Source: Octadecabacter sp.
Lineage (GTDB): Bacteria > Pseudomonadota > Alphaproteobacteria > Rhodobacterales > Rhodobacteraceae
Direction of reading: 5' to 3'
Length of the DNA: 7,749 bases
NCBI GenBank assembly: GCA_003533975.1
Contig: DQCL01000062.1
Span: 1 to 7,749 of the forward strand
The notes beneath the pieces are model-generated. The model did not search any database, was not told the origin of the DNA, and was given only the letters and a program-made list of their open reading frames with translations. The stretch's first letter is position 1. Every line of letters starts with the position of its first letter. Position numbers and translations under genes: made by a program. This document shows, piece by piece, positions 5,981-7,749 of the stretch.

Positions 5981-7749
5981 CCTTTGATCCCAGCTACAAA
6001 GAAAAAGCGCTGAAATCTGTCGGTACGAGGCCATTGCGCCCAGATGGTGTAGATAAAGTCACTGGTCGCGCGCGCTATGGCGCAGATTTCAACATGCCGG
6101 GCCAGTTGATAGCCCGTGTTCTTCGCAGCCCTCATGCTCATGCGCGTATTGTTCGGATTGATACGTCACAGGCTGAGGCGCTGAAGGGCGTCAAAGCGGT
6201 GATCACCGCTGCCGACATTCCGGATCAAACGAACGGCGATGGTGCGCTGTTTGCAATTCTCGATAACTGTATGGCGCGGACCAAGGCGAAGTATGACGGC
6301 CATGCCGTTGCTGCTGTAGCCGCAATTGATGCTACCGTTGCGCGTGCCGCACTGAAGTTAATCGACATTGAATATGAGGTTCTCCCGCATGTGGTTGAGG
6401 TGGACGAGGCGACGAAACCCGATGCGCCGCTGATTGACGAAACGATCTTTACGACTGGTGTCGATCCAGCCCCAACTAAACCCTCTAATGTCGCAAACCG
6501 TGCAGAGTTCGGGCACGGTGATGTCGAAGCAGGTTTTGCGCAGGCTGATGCAATCGTTGAGCGCACCTATAAAACCGAGCAAACACATCAGGGCTATATT
6601 GAACCGCACGCCTGTGTTGCGAATTGTAATTCTGATGGAACGGCAGACCTATGGGTCTGTACGCAAGGCCATTTCGTTTTCAGACAAACCTGCGCCGATC
6701 TGCTGGGCCTTGAGGTTTCAAAGCTGCGGGTGACGTCTTCGGAAATTGGTGGTGGGTTTGGCGGCAAAACGCATGTCTGGGCCGAACCCGTTGCGCTGGC
6801 GTTGTCGCGCAAGGCTGGGCGGCCAGTTAAACTGGTAATGTCCCGTGAGGAGGTTTTCCGTGCTTCTGGCCCAACGAGTGCCACATCAATCGACGTTAAG
6901 ATTGGCGCAACGAAAGATGGTAAAATCACCGCGGCTGAAGCCACGCTTCGATATTCTAGCGGGCCCTACCCAAATAGTTGGGCCGAAACAGGTGCGATGA
7001 CGTCATTCGCTTGCTACGATCTCGAGAACGTCAAAACAGTTGGCTTTGAGGTTGTGGTCAACCGCCCCAAAGTTGCGGCCTATCGGGCGCCGTCTGCGCC
7101 GATGGCAGCCTTTGCCGTTGAGAGTGCCATAGATGAGTTGGCGCATGCGGTAAAAATAGACCCCCTTGATTTGCGTATCAAGAATGCAGCCAAGGAGGGC
7201 TCTCGGTCCTCATATGGACCGATTTATGGACCCATTGGAATTGGCCCAACGCTAGATGCGGCTAAGACGCATCCGCACATGAACGCTCCTTTGGGAAAGA
7301 ACCAAGGGCGCGGAATGGCGTGCGGTTTCTGGTTCAATTTTGGCGGGCAGACTTGTTCTGATCTCAACATCAGTGCGGATGGTACGGTGGCGTTGGCTGT
7401 TGGTACGGTTGATGTCGGTGGGTCGCGGGCCTCTCTGTCGTTGATCGCAGCCGAGGAGCTGGGCATCGACTATCAGGATGTGAAAGCCGTCATCGCTGAC
7501 ACAGCATCCCTTGGATACAACGATATGACTGATGGTAGCCGTGGCACGTTTTCGTCTTCAATGGCGACGATCTCTGCTGCGCGTAATGCTATCAAGACAA
7601 TGCGTGAGCGGGCGGCGTTGATGTGGGACATCCCCGTCGAAGACGTGGTTTGGGAAGAGGGCCACGCGAGGGCTGTTGGGTCAAAACACGGCAATCGCGC
7701 GCCGCTTTCTGTCAAAGATATTGCGGCTGAAGCGGGCAATACTGGTGGG
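5977..7749 (+). CDS. molybdopterin-binding large subunit of the molybdenum hydroxylase (3' end outside window)
   Basis: The first 591 residues of what is normally a 750-800 residue catalytic subunit. AGGAG (5965-5969) precedes the ATG by seven bases. The N-terminal hammerhead domain covers about residues 15-140 (VGTRPLRPDGVDKVTG, LRSPHAHARI). The Mo-cofactor domain follows with QGYIEPHA (Glu209), TQG (Gln230), GGGFGGK (258-264), the active-site loop AYRAPSAP (368-375), GTVDVGGSRASLS (476-488) and DGSRGTFSSS (519-528). The loop lacks the AYxCSFR sequence with the Cu-binding Cys of form I CO dehydrogenase. It is also not the AYRGAGR of form II or the FRGFGGPQ type of xanthine oxidase. The catalytic Glu region near the C-terminus is beyond the window. 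The substrate is unknown; hydroxylation of an aromatic, N-heterocyclic or aldehyde compound is the family expectation. Calling this coxL would overstate it. Confidence 0.95.
   Translation, partial: MTFDPSYKEKALKSVGTRPLRPDGVDKVTGRARYGADFNMPGQLIARVLRSPHAHARIVRIDTSQAEALKGVKAVITAADIPDQTNGDGALFAILDNCMARTKAKYDGHAVAAVAAIDATVARAALKLIDIEYEVLPHVVEVDEATKPDAPLIDETIFTTGVDPAPTKPSNVANRAEFGHGDVEAGFAQADAIVERTYKTEQTHQGYIEPHACVANCNSDGTADLWVCTQGHFVFRQTCADLLGLEVSKLRVTSSEIGGGFGGKTHVWAEPVALALSRKAGRPVKLVMSREEVFRASGPTSATSIDVKIGATKDGKITAAEATLRYSSGPYPNSWAETGAMTSFACYDLENVKTVGFEVVVNRPKVAAYRAPSAPMAAFAVESAIDELAHAVKIDPLDLRIKNAAKEGSRSSYGPIYGPIGIGPTLDAAKTHPHMNAPLGKNQGRGMACGFWFNFGGQTCSDLNISADGTVALAVGTVDVGGSRASLSLIAAEELGIDYQDVKAVIADTASLGYNDMTDGSRGTFSSSMATISAARNAIKTMRERAALMWDIPVEDVVWEEGHARAVGSKHGNRAPLSVKDIAAEAGNTGG

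Noticed and set aside
5977..7749. Assignment of the operon as coxMSL, an aerobic CO dehydrogenase
   Set aside because: The active-site loop AYRAPSAP lacks the Cys-containing form I signature, so gene order alone is not enough.

Overview
The window looks like a piece of an alphaproteobacterial chromosome, probably Rhodobacterales (roseobacter type). This rests on two gene families that are common there: a very large acidic RTX protein ending in a Hint (hedgehog/intein-like) domain, and a three-gene molybdenum hydroxylase operon. It also rests on moderately high GC, strong Shine-Dalgarno sites and ATGA start/stop overlaps. Identification is by reading motifs only; no search was run.

Layout. 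(1) Positions 1-213 hold no firmly supported gene. On the minus strand there are a possible 22-codon ORF with a good ribosome binding site and the possible first codons of an XRE-like regulator running off the left edge. (2) Positions 214-4188, minus strand, encode one 1324-residue protein: a duplicated ~135-residue beta-rich module, five blocks of glycine/aspartate calcium-binding (RTX) repeats separated by unrelated beta-rich domains, and a C-terminal Hint domain starting at Cys1132. It is most simply read as a type I-secreted, calcium-stabilised surface or extracellular protein with a possibly autocatalytic C-terminus. (3) Positions 4189-4637 are a 449-bp divergent intergenic region. It contains a duplicated Shine-Dalgarno/leader segment, short hairpins, a tandem ~32-bp repeat resembling the multiply repeated ends of IS21-family elements, a possible -35 box and a 9-bp direct repeat. 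(4) Positions 4638-7749, plus strand, hold three tightly coupled genes for the FAD (medium), [2Fe-2S] (small) and molybdopterin (large, cut by the window edge) subunits of a xanthine dehydrogenase/CO dehydrogenase family enzyme.

The three plus-strand genes form one enzyme. The large subunit hydroxylates an unknown substrate at Mo-molybdopterin, electrons pass through the two [2Fe-2S] clusters of the small subunit, and FAD in the medium subunit hands them to the acceptor. Gene order is the M-S-L of CO dehydrogenase operons, but the large-subunit loop reads AYRAPSAP and lacks the Cys-containing loop of true form I CoxL, so CO oxidation is not supported. Nothing links the RTX-Hint gene and the enzyme operon functionally; they are divergent neighbours.
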